Shown here one piece after another: positions 1 to 8,203 of a DNA stretch of 64,000 nucleotides. Positions within the stretch are counted from its first letter, which is position 1. The number at the start of each line of letters is the position of its first letter. The stretch comes from Deinococcus gobiensis I-0. Lineage in GTDB: Bacteria > Deinococcota > Deinococci > Deinococcales > Deinococcaceae. Both the position numbers and the translations under genes were made by a program. The notes under the pieces are model-generated. The model ran no database searches. It was not told where the DNA came from and was given only the letters and a program-made list of their open reading frames with translations. The stretch is taken from positions 124,001 to 188,000 of the forward strand of contig NC_017791.1 in NCBI RefSeq assembly GCF_000252445.1, read 5' to 3'.

Positions 1-17
1 CGCCTCCCAACGCAAAA

Positions 18-64
18 AAGGCCCCACCCCGCCCAGGCACGAAGCCGAAGCGGGGTGGGGCCTT
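18..64. terminator. Strong hairpin, probable terminator
   Basis: A perfect 15-bp inverted repeat (18-32 with 50-64; arm AAGGCCCCACCCCGC) sits just downstream of the minus-strand gene ending at 128. An A-run precedes it on the plus strand, which reads as a T-run on the minus strand, so it fits a Rho-independent terminator for minus-strand transcription. Confidence 0.7.
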
Positions 65-127
65 CTCTCCAGGGCAACGCCGCACCAGGCGAGGCGACGA
101 TCCTACTGAATCCAGAAGAGGCGAAGG

Positions 128-454
128 TCAGCCGCTCCGCAGGTTCATCCGGCCTCGCCACGTGGTGGGGACTTCTTCTGCTCTACGACATCCCTGAATC
201 TCCTCGTACATGGTGCTCAGGCGCAGCAGCATCTCCGCGCGGCGGGGGGCGAGGAAAGAGCCGGGCATCTTCTCGGTGACCCAGTGCTGATCCATGACCC
301 ACTGGGCCAGGATCAGCAGACTGTCCCAGGGCAACTCCGCTTCTACGGCCGCATGGGCAATTCGCTCCAGCCGTTGCAGGCTTTCGACGGTCGAGAAGGG
401 ACTGAGAAGGTCGTAATCTTCCAGTCCGGTCAGCGCGTGTTGGAGCCGCTCCAT
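128..454 (-). CDS. Hypothetical protein, 108 aa
   Basis: Product unknown. The ORF encodes a mostly helical, acidic protein without signal peptide or membrane segment and has Deinococcus-like codon use. It is a lone minus-strand gene followed by the hairpin at 18-64, which supports it being a real transcription unit. The ATG at 454 has no clear Shine-Dalgarno. No motif that I recognise; the call rests on coding character and terminator placement. Confidence 0.45.
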   Translation of the reverse strand: MERLQHALTGLEDYDLLSPFSTVESLQRLERIAHAAVEAELPWDSLLILAQWVMDQHWVTEKMPGSFLAPRRAEMLLRLSTMYEEIQGCRRAEEVPTTWRGRMNLRSG

Positions 455-600
455 CGGTTCAGCCTGTCAGATGAAGGTTGGGTAAAGTGGGCCTTTTAAC
501 AATATTGGAGGGGGAAGTGGAGGGGGCAGAACTTACCCTCCGCCAACACGACCCACCACTCGCCGTGATGGTGGTATCAGCAAGACGGACGCAGCCCCCC

Positions 601-635
601 TTGACATCATCCGAGGCTGCTGTTTCAGTGCAGAT
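601..635 (+). promoter_or_regulatory. Candidate leaderless promoter
   Basis: TTGACA at 601-606, a 17-nt spacer and a weak -10 (TTCAGT, 624-629) place the transcription start at or next to the ATG at 636. No Shine-Dalgarno precedes that ATG. Leaderless mRNAs are common in Deinococcus, so the arrangement is plausible. Confidence 0.5.
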
Positions 636-1259
636 ATGGTCTCCTTTGCGCCCTCCGCGTCAACAACGTTGGATTATCGTCCATACCTCCAGCACGCCCT
701 GGACGATTTATGCAACCAGTTACGTGGTGCAGGAGTTTCCGGCAGCTCTCTGCCGGCACTGCTGGAGCAGCTGCCCGCAAGTACGGCCGCCGCCGATCAA
801 CTCGCGCTCCAGAGCATCCGGTCACTTGACAAGCGCATGGGGCAGTGGGGGGTCGCCCTCACCAGCGAAGACTTCCGGCAGTTCAATGCCGCGGCTGCTC
901 AGGTTGTGACCCTCGCCAAGACCCGGACGGCCCCTGCACCACTCCCCGACTTAGAGCGGGAACTACAAGGCCAGGTGGACTTCACGGCGGCAGAGTACCA
1001 GCGCTGGGGTCAGCTCACGGCCCTCGCTACAGGGATCGAAAGCTTCCTGGCCTCACAAGGCGCGCAGGGAGACGGTCTCGTCTCGAAGGCCGCCAGCCTG
1101 GGCGCTCGCGTCTCTCCGGCACTCCTGCGCCACGTGCGCGAGTTGGCCCAGCTGCGCAACACCTACACCCATACCCACGCCTGCCCCACCCCCGAAGAAC
1201 TCCAGCGCGTGAAGGACCTGGACCGCCACATTCGCCAGGCCCTCAATACGTCCGCTTAA
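636..1259 (+). CDS. Hypothetical protein, 207 aa
   Basis: Unrecognised cytoplasmic protein, predicted largely helical. It has no signal peptide or membrane segment. Near the C-terminus it carries RNTYTHTH followed by a charged helix; the R-x4-H pattern resembles HEPN RNases, but that alone is too weak for a functional call. The start is chosen because a TTGACA promoter with correct spacing points at this ATG. The gene lies 50 bp before the DUF2227-like gene, in the same orientation, with a copy of the 19-bp element between them. Confidence 0.55.
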   Translation: MVSFAPSASTTLDYRPYLQHALDDLCNQLRGAGVSGSSLPALLEQLPASTAAADQLALQSIRSLDKRMGQWGVALTSEDFRQFNAAAAQVVTLAKTRTAPAPLPDLERELQGQVDFTAAEYQRWGQLTALATGIESFLASQGAQGDGLVSKAASLGARVSPALLRHVRELAQLRNTYTHTHACPTPEELQRVKDLDRHIRQALNTSA

Positions 1260-1280
1260 GGACGCCCTCCCGCACCAGAG

Positions 1281-1299
1281 GTCACCCCAAGTACACGCA
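1281..1299 (+). promoter_or_regulatory. 19-bp upstream element, site 1
   Basis: GTCACCCCAAGTACACGCA. Its first base is 29 nt before the ATG at 1310 of the DUF2227-like gene. It is identical to the copies at 2439, 12511 and 15165. Confidence 0.75.
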
Positions 1300-1309
1300 C
1301 CGTGGGCGC

Positions 1310-1798
1310 ATGCATGGCTACCAACACACCGCGGTCAACATGACCTGCACCGCCCTGGGGTGCGGGGCGCTCGCTCTCTTCGGCTATCCCCAGAGCGCGA
1401 CGGCCCTCGCCGCAGGCCTCGCCTTCGGCACCCTCCTCGTCACCCCGGACCTCGACCTCCACCTCAACGATGCCCGCCGCAACTGGGGACCCCTCCGCTT
1501 CATCTGGGTCCCCTATGCCGCCCTCTCCAAGCACCGGGGCATGTCCCACACTTTCCTGGCCGGACCCACGATCCGCCTGCTCTATCTCGCACTCTGGGTC
1601 GCTCCCATCGTCTGGCTCGTGTCCCGCTTCCAGCCCTTGACGCTCCCCGAGACGAGCTGGCGCTTCTTGGCCCTCGCTGGCATCGGGTACTTCTTCGCCC
1701 AGTGGTTACACCTGCTCTGCGACGGCATCTACCCGGATCTCCCTCGCTCGCCCAGTGGGAACCGCCGCCCCTCCAAAGCACGCGCCCGGCGCTCCTAA
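1310..1798 (+). CDS. DUF2227-like putative metal-binding membrane protein
   Basis: A 162-aa membrane protein resembling the DUF2227/YdjM group of membrane-bound putative metal-binding proteins. The N-terminus has MHGYQHTAVN, then a hydrophobic stretch, TPDLDLHL, the WGPLRFIWVPY segment, a KHRGMSH motif and HLLCDGIYPD near the end. The conserved His and Asp residues are likely metal ligands. The ATG at 1310 is chosen over a far upstream in-frame ATG because the 19-bp element stands exactly 29 nt before it. The 3' end overlaps the convergent HD-GYP gene by 93 bp. Function is not known; shared control suggests a link to the pilus genes. Confidence 0.75.
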   Translation: MHGYQHTAVNMTCTALGCGALALFGYPQSATALAAGLAFGTLLVTPDLDLHLNDARRNWGPLRFIWVPYAALSKHRGMSHTFLAGPTIRLLYLALWVAPIVWLVSRFQPLTLPETSWRFLALAGIGYFFAQWLHLLCDGIYPDLPRSPSGNRRPSKARARRS

Positions 1799-2317
1799 GA
1801 CGCGACAGACCGCTTCGACAACTTCTCTAGACAGCGCTGCACCTCGCAGAATTTCTACCGCTGCTGCCGCCTCCACTGCTGGGCGGTAGCAGCGGTCCCG
1901 CGTGAGGGCGTCATACACATCGGCCGCCGCCACCAGCATGGTCAGCACGGGCAGAGACGAGTGCCCATCCGGATAGCCCTGACCATCCAATCGTTCGTGG
2001 TGATGCCGGACGGCGTGCACGATCTCCGCGGAGACATCCGGCCACGCTCGACGCACCAGGCTCTCCCCTTCTACCGGGTGGGCCTGAATCATCAGCTGTT
2101 CCGCTGATGTCAAGGGCCGGCAGGCGTCAAGCAAGTCCTGGGGCACAGCCAGTTTGCCCACGTCGTGCAGCCATCCGGCCAGGTACGCCGTGGTCGGATC
2201 GACGCCCACCTCGGGCGCGCTGGCCGCCGCGAGCTCAGCGACGCCGACCGCGTGTGCAGGGTCCGGCTGTTCCTGCAGGAGCCGCAGCAACGCGGGAGGC
2301 AGCTTCGGCAGGGTCAT
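1706..2317 (-). CDS. HD-GYP domain protein (putative c-di-GMP phosphodiesterase)
   Basis: 203-aa single-domain HD-GYP protein. It has an early His, LHDVGK (HD metal motif), HPVEGE, RHHHERLDGQGYP (the GYP signature) and ADVYDALTRDRCYRP, the full residue set expected of c-di-GMP phosphodiesterases, with no sensor domain. c-di-GMP commonly controls type IV pili, which fits the neighbourhood. The frame is open to a GTG at 2383, but the start at 2317 is preferred because it overlaps as ATGA the stop of a 21-codon leader ORF that begins 29 nt after a copy of the 19-bp element. It runs divergently from the pilB operon and overlaps the DUF2227-like gene tail to tail. Confidence 0.85.
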   Translation of the reverse strand: MTLPKLPPALLRLLQEQPDPAHAVGVAELAAASAPEVGVDPTTAYLAGWLHDVGKLAVPQDLLDACRPLTSAEQLMIQAHPVEGESLVRRAWPDVSAEIVHAVRHHHERLDGQGYPDGHSSLPVLTMLVAAADVYDALTRDRCYRPAVEAAAAVEILRGAALSREVVEAVCRVLGAPGACFGGAAVPTGRAREIRVDAVAEQV

Positions 2318-2379
2318 CCACATCGGCCGACGCTCCATGCGGGCAGTCCAGGGCAGGTCAGGGCAGCAGTCCAGATCAT
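2314..2379 (-). CDS. Putative 21-codon leader ORF before HD-GYP gene
   Basis: ATG at 2379 lies exactly 29 nt after the first base of the minus-strand 19-bp element. The reading frame (begins MIWTAALTCPGLP) runs 21 codons to a TGA at 2316-2314, which overlaps the ATG of the HD-GYP gene as ATGA. This is a classic arrangement for termination-reinitiation coupling. Whether the peptide itself matters is unknown. It could be chance in GC-rich DNA, but the same layout occurs at repA. Confidence 0.4.
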   Translation of the reverse strand: MIWTAALTCPGLPAWSVGRCG

Positions 2380-2389
2380 GCACCTACTT

Positions 2390-2408
2390 TCCGTGTACTT
2401 GGGGTGAC
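2390..2408 (-). promoter_or_regulatory. 19-bp upstream element, site 2
   Basis: On the minus strand GTCACCCCAAGTACACGGA; 18 of 19 bases match the common form. It is 29 nt before the leader ORF of the HD-GYP gene and forms a divergent pair with the site at 2439, 30 bp away. Confidence 0.75.
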
Positions 2409-2438
2409 TCCATGCTTGAACTCGCGAAGTTGCCACAG

Positions 2439-2457
2439 GTCACCCCAAGTACACGCA
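2439..2457 (+). promoter_or_regulatory. 19-bp upstream element, site 3
   Basis: GTCACCCCAAGTACACGCA, 29 nt before the GTG at 2468 that opens the pilB operon. A 19-codon ORF (ATG 2412, behind GGGGTGA) runs through this element and its TGA overlaps the 2468 start as GTGA. Confidence 0.75.
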
Positions 2458-2467
2458 CACTCCTGGC

Positions 2468-3037
2468 GTGACGAACGACCTCCTGCTCACCTGCGCCCTC
2501 CTGCTCGGCGGTATGACCGGCGCCGCTACCGCCCGGGTCGCTGGCGCCCACCCCACCCTCCTGATCTTCCCATCCCTGCTCGCCCTCGGTCTGGCCGTTC
2601 TGCCCGTCCCAGAGTCACTCATCGCGGCAACGGGCTTGACGCTTCTGGCAGTGACCATCTCGTATTGCGGGTTTGTCCACACTGCTGCTGACCCTCGCCC
2701 AGCTCTGGGTGGTGGCCCCGCCCTGGGGCTGGTCGGAGGAATCTTTGCCCTGATTGCGTTCAGCCCGCTGATCGGCGGCCTGCCCGGTGTCGCCTTCGCG
2801 GCGCTCATCGGTCTCGCGGCCGGACTGCTGAGTCTCGCCCGCCTCGACACCCTGACCCAGATGATCCCCGTGCCCTCCTGGGTCCTGTGGGGTGTCCTGA
2901 CGGCCGTGTGTTTCGTCATCGGTGCCACGTTGCACCCCGGCGCAGGCGCGCTGGCGGCCGCCCTGTTCCTCTTGTTCAGCGCCATCGCCAAACGTCCGTC
3001 TACCCCCCTCCTCGCTTCCACGAAGGACCCCCGATGA
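2468..3037 (+). CDS. Integral membrane protein, first gene of pilB operon
   Basis: 189-aa very hydrophobic protein with about six membrane segments and Gly-rich turns (GGGPALGLVGGIFALIAF). I do not recognise the family; it vaguely recalls DUF456-type Gly-rich membrane proteins, and it lacks the paired Asp residues expected of a prepilin peptidase. The GTG start is fixed by the 29-nt distance from the 19-bp element. Its stop overlaps the pilB ATG (ATGA), so the two are probably translationally coupled, which suggests a role in pilus assembly at the inner membrane. Confidence 0.7.
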   Translation: MTNDLLLTCALLLGGMTGAATARVAGAHPTLLIFPSLLALGLAVLPVPESLIAATGLTLLAVTISYCGFVHTAADPRPALGGGPALGLVGGIFALIAFSPLIGGLPGVAFAALIGLAAGLLSLARLDTLTQMIPVPSWVLWGVLTAVCFVIGATLHPGAGALAAALFLLFSAIAKRPSTPLLASTKDPR

Positions 3038-5112
3038 CTGCAACCATCTCCGACAAAGACCAGTACACCGAACTTTTCCTCGGCGCCCTCAGCCGCTACG
3101 GCCACGATCCCCGGAGCCTCCAACAGCCCGGCGTCTCCCCCCTCGCCCTCGCCCGCCGGCAGGGCATCCCCGAAGGGCACCTCACCGGCGCGTTCCAGAT
3201 CATCGGCTTCCCCATCGCCGAGGGCGCCGAGCCGTACAACCACGAGTCCATCCCCGCCCACCTGCAAATTCTGGTCGGCGTCTACGACAGTCAGTCCACC
3301 TACGCCAGCTATGACCCCTTCGACGACGAGATCATCGCCCTCACCAGTGGTCTGCCCGCCTATGCACCCCGGGCCGTCGCGGTCACGCTCGACCTGACCC
3401 CGTCCCGCGCGCACCTCGCACCCACTCAGCGCGACATGCGGACCGTCCTCGACGCCCTGCTACACCTGGGTTTCGGTGACCTCACGCCAGAAGAATTGCT
3501 CCAGGTCAACTATCAGGAAGTCCTGCTCGACACGGGCCGCATCACGCCCACCGAGCTCGCCAAGGCCTACGCCCTCCTGACCAACTCTCCCTATATCGAC
3601 ACCCAGAGCAACCCGCCGCACGCCAACGTCCGGAACATCATCTCCGCCCACCTCATCACCAGCTTCAAGATCGTCCCCCACTCCAGGAACGGCAACGTCC
3701 TCACCGTCCTCCAGAGTGACCCCACCGATCCCTACCCCATCCAGTCCCTCGAAGACGAGTTGCAGGCCCAGGGCATCGAGATCGTCGGCGCGGTCGCGAC
3801 CGCCCAGGCCATCGACCAATTGATCCTCAGCCTCTACCACCGGAGCGATCAGGAAGAACGCCTCCAGCGCGAAGCGCAGACCCGGCGTCAGAACAACCAG
3901 AACGCCTTCGACGGCGACACCAGCGAAATGGAGAGCCCGGTCAAGGATCGCATCCTCGGCGCACTCCAGGAAGCCGCCGGCAACGGCGCCAGCGACCTCC
4001 ACCTTCAACCCGAACGCAGCAACCTCCTGATCCGCGAGCGCCTGCACGGCAACCTCATCAACCGCGGCATCATCCCCAAAGAACTCGCCCAGCAGGCCAT
4101 CAACTACGTCAAGATCACCGCCAACATGGACCTGCAACTCCGGGTTCCCCAGGACAGCCGCATCACCATCCCCGTTCACCTGGACGGCAAAACGCAGGAC
4201 CTCCGCTTGCGTGTCTCCGCCCTGCCCAGCTACCACGGCGAAAGCGTCGTCATGCGACTGCTCAAGGACGTTTCCGAGCTGCCCACCCTCGATCAGAGCG
4301 GATTCTCCCCCACCAACCTCCAGCACATCAAGGACGCCCTCTCCGCTTCGAACGGCATGATCCTCGTGACTGGACCCACCGGCAGCGGCAAGACCACCCT
4401 GATGCACAGCAGCCTGGTCCACCTCAACGATCCCTCCCTGAAGATCGTCACCATCGAAGACCCCATCGAGTATGAGCAGCCGTACATGGTTCAGACCGAG
4501 ATCCGGCGCAACGAAGACCCCCTCCAGGATCTCAACTTCGCACGCGTCCTGCGCAGCCAGCTCCGCCAGGACCCGGACATCATCTTCGTGGGCGAGATCC
4601 GGGACCGGGAGACGGCCGAGATCAGCATGCAGGCCGCCCAGACCGGTCACCTTCTGCTCAGCACCCTGCACACCAACAGCGCCCTGGCTGCCCTGACCCG
4701 CCTGATGGACTTCGGCATTCCGGCCTACCTGCTCGCCGAGAACCTGCGCCTGGTGATCGCGCAACGCCTCGTCGGTCGGCCCTGCCCGGATTGCAGCGTC
4801 GAAGAGCCCATTCCTACGGCCTACCGCGTCAAGGATGCCGTGAGTACCACGATGAAGCGCGGGACGGGGCTGCGTGGCGAACAGGAATGCCCCCGCTGTA
4901 GCGGCACTGGAGACTACGGCCGTATCGCCGTGCACGAGGTGCTGGTCATCACCCCGGAATTACGCAAGGTCATCATCGAGGGCGAAGGCAAGTCTGTCGA
5001 CATCGAACTCCTCGCGCAGGAGCAAGGCCTCGTGTCCCTCCAACATGACGCCCTGCTCAAGGTCGCCAGCCATCAGGCCAATCTCAAGAGTGCGCTCGAG
5101 CGCACCAAGTAA
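3034..5112 (+). CDS. pilB: Type IV pilus assembly ATPase PilB
   Basis: 692-aa hexameric secretion ATPase that powers pilin polymerisation at the inner-membrane base. The N-terminal third has GspE/MshE N-domain-like segments. The catalytic core begins near residue 310 (ASDLHLQPE), with Walker A GPTGSGKTT near 447, the Asp box EDPIEYEQ, Walker B IIFVGEIRD and the His box GHLLLSTLHTN. A C-terminal zinc module has CPDC and CPRCSGTG, as in PilB/GspE and not PilT. The ATG at 3034 is chosen over the far upstream start because GAAGGA precedes it and it overlaps the previous stop as ATGA. It is followed 57 bp later by pilT. Confidence 0.95.
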   Translation: MTATISDKDQYTELFLGALSRYGHDPRSLQQPGVSPLALARRQGIPEGHLTGAFQIIGFPIAEGAEPYNHESIPAHLQILVGVYDSQSTYASYDPFDDEIIALTSGLPAYAPRAVAVTLDLTPSRAHLAPTQRDMRTVLDALLHLGFGDLTPEELLQVNYQEVLLDTGRITPTELAKAYALLTNSPYIDTQSNPPHANVRNIISAHLITSFKIVPHSRNGNVLTVLQSDPTDPYPIQSLEDELQAQGIEIVGAVATAQAIDQLILSLYHRSDQEERLQREAQTRRQNNQNAFDGDTSEMESPVKDRILGALQEAAGNGASDLHLQPERSNLLIRERLHGNLINRGIIPKELAQQAINYVKITANMDLQLRVPQDSRITIPVHLDGKTQDLRLRVSALPSYHGESVVMRLLKDVSELPTLDQSGFSPTNLQHIKDALSASNGMILVTGPTGSGKTTLMHSSLVHLNDPSLKIVTIEDPIEYEQPYMVQTEIRRNEDPLQDLNFARVLRSQLRQDPDIIFVGEIRDRETAEISMQAAQTGHLLLSTLHTNSALAALTRLMDFGIPAYLLAENLRLVIAQRLVGRPCPDCSVEEPIPTAYRVKDAVSTTMKRGTGLRGEQECPRCSGTGDYGRIAVHEVLVITPELRKVIIEGEGKSVDIELLAQEQGLVSLQHDALLKVASHQANLKSALERTK

Positions 5113-5169
5113 TCCGGCGACCTCCAGACGCTTTTTCCTTCCTCCTTCCCCCCGCTCCCCGAGGCTTTC

Positions 5170-6318
5170 ATGTCGATTCCCGTTACGCCGGACACCTTCC
5201 AGACCCTTCTCGACGATCTCACCCGCGCAGGCGCCAGCGACATCAAGCTCGTGACCGGTCAGTGCCCCTTCGCCAACATCATGGGTGCCTGGCAGCCACA
5301 GACGCAGTACGCCGTCCTGACGGGCAATACCGTCGCCATGCTGCACGCCAAAATCTGCCGGGATGCCCGTTGGAAGGACATCCCACCAGAAGGCGTCTGG
5401 GACGCCGATTACCGCACCAGTACCGCCAATTCCAACTTCCGCGTTTCTGCCGGCAAGGAGAACGGCCGACCGTATCTGGTCCTGCGCCCCCTGCCGCGTG
5501 AGATCCCCACCTTCGACAAACTGCGCCTGCTGGACGACACCCTGGAAGAAACCCCAGGGCATACCAAACATCTGACTGAAGGCCTGGAGTACGCCATGCG
5601 CCAGAAGCGCGGTCTCGTCCTCGTCACTGGTCCCACCGGCAGCGGCAAGAGCACCACGCTCGCCAGCTGCGTGAACTACATCAACCAGTCGCGCGCTTAC
5701 AACATCATCACGGTGGAAGACCCCATCGAATTCGTGTTCCGGCCGAGCAAATCCCACATTCTCCAGCGCGAAGTCGGCGTGGACACCGAAAGCTTCGGTA
5801 TGGCCCTGCGCGCTGCCCTGCGCCAGAAACCCGACATCATCCTCGTGGGCGAAATGCGCGACGCCGAGACCATCGACGCCGCCTTCCGCGCCGCCGCGAC
5901 TGGTCACCTCGTGCTCTCCACCCTGCACAACAACGAGGCCGCGCAGACCGTCGAGCGCATCATCAACGAGTTCCCGCCCGAGTCCCAGACCCGCGCCCGG
6001 CACCAGCTCAGTGAGGTCCTCGTAGGCATCTTCGCCCAGCAGCTTGTCCCCACCGTGGATGGCGGCCGTCAGGTCATCCACGAGGCGATGGTCCTCACGC
6101 CCCCCCAGCGCAGCATCATCCGCCCGAAGGAAGGCAACGGCAGTGGCAACTACCTCCAACAACTCCGGGACACGCTGAACAACAAGAACGACCTGGGCAG
6201 CCGCTCGATGGACAAGGAACTGCTCCGGGCGGTGCGGGGCGGCATTATCGAACAGGACGTCGCCCTGGAGTTTGCCATCATGCCCGACCAGCTGGCGCAA
6301 GACCTGGAAGGCCGATGA
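5170..6318 (+). CDS. pilT: Type IV pilus retraction ATPase PilT/PilU-like
   Basis: 382 aa, a usual PilT length. It has GASDIKLVTG near the N-terminus, Walker A GPTGSGKST near 154, Asp box VEDPIEFVF, Walker B IILVGEMRD, and His box GHLVLSTLHNN. It lacks the CxxC zinc module of PilB, consistent with a retraction ATPase. The core is standard, but the N-terminal domain (GVWDADYRTSTANSNFR) and the C-terminal part (KNDLGSRSMDKELLRAVRGG) are divergent, so PilU or a PilT2 role is possible. The downstream gene starts inside its last codons (ATGA). Confidence 0.92.
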   Translation: MSIPVTPDTFQTLLDDLTRAGASDIKLVTGQCPFANIMGAWQPQTQYAVLTGNTVAMLHAKICRDARWKDIPPEGVWDADYRTSTANSNFRVSAGKENGRPYLVLRPLPREIPTFDKLRLLDDTLEETPGHTKHLTEGLEYAMRQKRGLVLVTGPTGSGKSTTLASCVNYINQSRAYNIITVEDPIEFVFRPSKSHILQREVGVDTESFGMALRAALRQKPDIILVGEMRDAETIDAAFRAAATGHLVLSTLHNNEAAQTVERIINEFPPESQTRARHQLSEVLVGIFAQQLVPTVDGGRQVIHEAMVLTPPQRSIIRPKEGNGSGNYLQQLRDTLNNKNDLGSRSMDKELLRAVRGGIIEQDVALEFAIMPDQLAQDLEGR

Positions 6319-7601
6319 ACGTTCTCTACGTGTCCGGCGCCGGCGATCAGGCCACGCTCCTGCACGCGGGCAAGACAGAGAGCGCGCCCCTCGGCACCCT
6401 CAAGGCCCTGGCCGCTCGCATGAAGGCCAAAGGCAACACCATCCTCGTGGTCGACGCGAGCCTCCAGGCCACTGAAGTTCCCGCTGGCCTTTCTACTCCA
6501 AACATGCTGCTCCTCCTGGACAGCAAGCACGGGAAATATGCTGTTCCCTCGGCGGAAGCGGCACCCTCGCTGGTGCAGCTCGTCGACCCGGCCCTGCTGA
6601 GCAATATCCGGAACGCTGCCAAGTCCGCAGGCCTGCGCCTGACCTACCTCGTCCCGTTCAGCAGCGCCGTCCTCCGGTCCGTCGAGGCCGACCAGAGCCT
6701 ACTCATCGTTCACCAGACGATGACGACCTACGAGATCACCTCGCTCAGCACCGGGGATCCGCTCACCTCGCGCAGCACGACGAAGACCGAGCGCACCACC
6801 CTCGATCAGACCATCGCCACCGCCACCAAGAAGGCGCGCGGCCGTGGGGATCAGCCGAAGGTCATCGTCGTGGGCGACGAACCCCTGGCGTTCCCCTCCG
6901 AAGATGTCTCCGTGCGTGTGCTGGAGTTGCAGGACGTGCTCCAGAACGCCACGAAGCCCTTCCCGCTTCCGGCCGAGCCCAGCACGTTCGCTGGCCCCAC
7001 CGTCGCGAGCATGACGCGCAACCTGAACGCCCGCGCGCCGCTGGACAAGCGCCTCCTGGCAGGCCTCGCGCTGGCCGCTGTGGTCAATGGCGGGCTGTAC
7101 GTCGCTACGACCGTTGTCGGCGGCCAGGTCCAGGCCCTGACCGCCACGCGGGACAGCCTGACCATGCAGGCCGCCGAGGTGGACGCCCTCCAGGCCGCCA
7201 ATCAGAAACTCGCCGCGAGCAACGAGCAGGCCCGCACCATCATCGGGAACAAAGGCCCGCTCGCTCAGGATCTGCCCCTCCTGGTCGGCCGGATCACGGA
7301 ACTCCCCGCCACCCTCAGCAGCCTCAGTGGCCCGAACAACGCCACCGCAGACGATGCCCGGGCGTTCGGGGATACCGTGCAGCGCACCTATGACCTGAGT
7401 GCGACCACGACGCGCGTCGAGGACCTCACCCGCGCCTACCAGGAGCGCGGCTTACGCGCGGACGTGCGCAACATCGACTGCTCCACCCCACGCTGCACCG
7501 TGACGTTCCGTGCTGCGCCGGTGCCCCTGGCGACCACGCCCACCAACTCGACGACCACGACGGGGGGAGCGACGAGCACCCCGACCCCGGTGACGCCATG
7601 A
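6315..7601 (+). CDS. GspL-like PilM/PilN inner-membrane platform protein
   Basis: 428 aa. The N-terminal ~230 residues form a soluble cytoplasmic domain. A single membrane segment lies at about 246-268 (LAGLALAAVVNGGLYVATTV), followed by a coiled coil and a small periplasmic domain, then a Thr/Pro tail. This equals PilM plus PilN in one chain, the arrangement of GspL in type II secretion; the N-domain is too divergent to prove an actin-like fold by eye. Position between pilT and the PilO-like gene, with ATGA overlaps on both sides, supports the role. Confidence 0.7.
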   Translation: MNVLYVSGAGDQATLLHAGKTESAPLGTLKALAARMKAKGNTILVVDASLQATEVPAGLSTPNMLLLLDSKHGKYAVPSAEAAPSLVQLVDPALLSNIRNAAKSAGLRLTYLVPFSSAVLRSVEADQSLLIVHQTMTTYEITSLSTGDPLTSRSTTKTERTTLDQTIATATKKARGRGDQPKVIVVGDEPLAFPSEDVSVRVLELQDVLQNATKPFPLPAEPSTFAGPTVASMTRNLNARAPLDKRLLAGLALAAVVNGGLYVATTVVGGQVQALTATRDSLTMQAAEVDALQAANQKLAASNEQARTIIGNKGPLAQDLPLLVGRITELPATLSSLSGPNNATADDARAFGDTVQRTYDLSATTTRVEDLTRAYQERGLRADVRNIDCSTPRCTVTFRAAPVPLATTPTNSTTTTGGATSTPTPVTP

Positions 7602-8203
7602 ACAATCCTGCTCTCCCTGCCGTCCTCGTGATTCTCGTCGGGCTGGGTCTCGCCGCCAAAGTGACGTGGCCCGGCCTTCAGGAGGCCCTGCGCACCAAGG
7701 CGGCCCTGACCGAGGAGATCTCGACGCTCGAAACCAAGGTCGCGTCCCTGCCGACCGAACAGGCCCGTGCGAAGTCGCTCCAACAGGAAGCGGAGACGCT
7801 GAAAGCCAGCCTGCCGGACGACGAGAGCCTGCCTAAAGTGCTGGAAACGCTGACGGATACGGCCCGTGCCCTGGGCGTCACCTCCGGCAAGCTCAGCCGG
7901 TCTGTCCGGGCCAGTGACATCGCGGGCATCAGCGCTGTGGATCTCGACATGGACCTGAACGGGACCTATGCCCGCACGCAGGCCTACATCGAGACGCTGG
8001 CCCAGCTGCCCCGCGCGTACACCGTGCGCAGCCTGTCGCTCGCGGCCGGCGAGAACGGGAAGGTCATCAGCAGCCTGAAGCTCACGACCTACAAGCGGGA
8101 CAGCGTGGCCACCACTCCAGCTGTCACACCGACACCAGGGGTCACCCCAGCGTCCACCACCGCACCCACGGGCCAGAGCGCGCCCACTGGAGGAACTTCG
8201 TGA
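7598..8203 (+). CDS. pilO: PilO/GspM-like protein
   Basis: 201 aa with an N-terminal membrane segment (LPAVLVILVGLGLAAKVTWP), a coiled coil (residues ~25-75, EEISTLETKVASL), and a compact periplasmic ferredoxin-like domain including LETLTDTARALGV and YARTQAYIETLAQLPRAYTVRSL, typical of PilO. The tail is a Thr/Pro linker. It starts inside the stop of the GspL-like gene (ATGA) and its TGA overlaps the GTG of the next gene. PilO dimers connect PilN to PilP in the alignment subcomplex. Confidence 0.85.
   Translation: MNNPALPAVLVILVGLGLAAKVTWPGLQEALRTKAALTEEISTLETKVASLPTEQARAKSLQQEAETLKASLPDDESLPKVLETLTDTARALGVTSGKLSRSVRASDIAGISAVDLDMDLNGTYARTQAYIETLAQLPRAYTVRSLSLAAGENGKVISSLKLTTYKRDSVATTPAVTPTPGVTPASTTAPTGQSAPTGGTS

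Noticed and set aside
3460..4935. 491-codon antisense ORF opposite pilB
   Set aside because: Shadow frame of a well-supported gene.
8138..8156. GTCACCCCA in the Thr/Pro tail of the PilO-like gene
   Set aside because: Only nine bases match, no AAG core and no start codon at 29 nt; it encodes VTP.
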